Assembly: GCA_902492505.1 (NCBI GenBank)
Contig: CABULU010000059.1
Location: 1-6,557 of the forward strand
DNA from: an uncultured Eubacteriales bacterium
Lineage (GTDB): Bacteria > Bacillota > Clostridia > Oscillospirales > QAKW01
Length of the DNA: 6,557 bases
Direction: 5' to 3'
The notes below the pieces were generated by a model. That model was given only the letters and a program-made list of their open reading frames with translations, was not told the origin of the DNA and did not search any database. Positions within the stretch are counted from its first letter, which is position 1; each line of letters starts with the position of its first letter. This document shows, in pieces, positions 6,392 to 6,557 of this stretch. The position numbers and the translations under genes were made by a program.

Positions 6392-6505
6392 ACTTATAAT
6401 CCCTGAATAAATCTCCTCTCCAAGAATAGCCTTGTCACGCACATAGTAGGCAAAGCTATTAAATTGCCAAATATCTCCTACTCGATAATTCTCTAGTAAG
6501 TTAAT
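6392..6505 (-). pseudogene. unrecognised C-terminal coding remnant, possibly frameshifted
   Basis: A reverse frame is open for 38 codons, ending at a TGA (6389-6391) 17 bases before the terminator. It contains a protein-like stretch, YRVGDIWQFNSFAYYVRDK, followed by ILGEEIYSGIIS. It has no ATG, GTG or TTG start and is closed upstream by a TGA at 6506-6508. The frame next to it ends at 6501-6503, so the two frames overlap by only five bases, as would result from a single indel breaking one gene. I do not recognise the family. Amino-acid make-up and the downstream terminator argue that it was once translated. Confidence 0.3.
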
Positions 6506-6557
6506 TCAAATTTGTCCGCTGGCGCTGCTCACTGTCCTCCCGAAGCAGCTCCGGGTT
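6501..6557 (-). CDS. C-terminal end of an unidentified gene, runs off right edge
   Basis: The reverse frame entering from the right edge reads NPELLREDSEQRQRTNLN and stops at TAA (6501-6503). Only 18 residues are visible: charged, polar and consistent with a hydrophilic C-terminal tail. It may be the true end of the gene, or the gene may originally have continued in the neighbouring frame down to 6389. No function can be assigned. Confidence 0.35.
   Translation of the reverse strand, partial: NPELLREDSEQRQRTNLN

Overview
The window looks like an accessory, mobile-element-derived region from a low-to-moderate GC Firmicute, most likely a gut Clostridia (Lachnospiraceae/Ruminococcaceae-type). 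This is inferred from strong GGAGG-type ribosome sites, the relaxase type, and the XRE/MacB-type transporter gene set. No rRNA, tRNA or housekeeping gene is present to fix the taxonomy.

Layout from left to right. (1) Bases 1-298, minus strand: the remains of an ABC transporter permease (FtsX/MacB-like extracytoplasmic domain). It has lost its N-terminus and start codon and runs off the left edge. (2) Bases 279-530: a non-coding block packed with consecutive short hairpins of unrelated sequence, enclosed by a 10-bp inverted repeat and ending against a perfect TATAAT box. It is the best candidate for a transfer origin, a leading region or a structured RNA. (3) Bases 597-2183 (possibly from 573), plus strand: a MobA/MobL (MOBQ-type) relaxase with an intact histidine motif, a proline-rich linker and a coiled-coil tail. 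(4) Bases 2172-2238: a hairpin over the relaxase stop codon, then a strong terminator hairpin shared by convergent genes. (5) Bases 6256-2268, minus strand: a tight three-gene operon of ABC ATPase, then an eight-TM FtsX permease, then a cytosolic XRE regulator with a DUF4097-like C-terminal domain. (6) Bases 6257-6557: operon leader with a candidate promoter and direct repeats, a minus-strand terminator, and the tail of an unidentified, possibly frameshifted, minus-strand gene.

Working picture (inference): the relaxase and the upstream hairpin block form the mobilisation module of an integrative or plasmid-borne mobilisable element, which would need a helper for the mating channel because no transfer ATPase or channel gene is seen here. 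The element or a rearrangement appears to have broken the left permease gene. The ABC operon resembles peptide-antimicrobial or envelope-stress MacB/SalX-type transporters with their own regulator, and may be cargo or neighbouring host sequence. The most interesting parts are the hairpin block, the possible non-AUG start of the relaxase, and the soluble XRE-DUF4097 regulator encoded last in the transporter operon.
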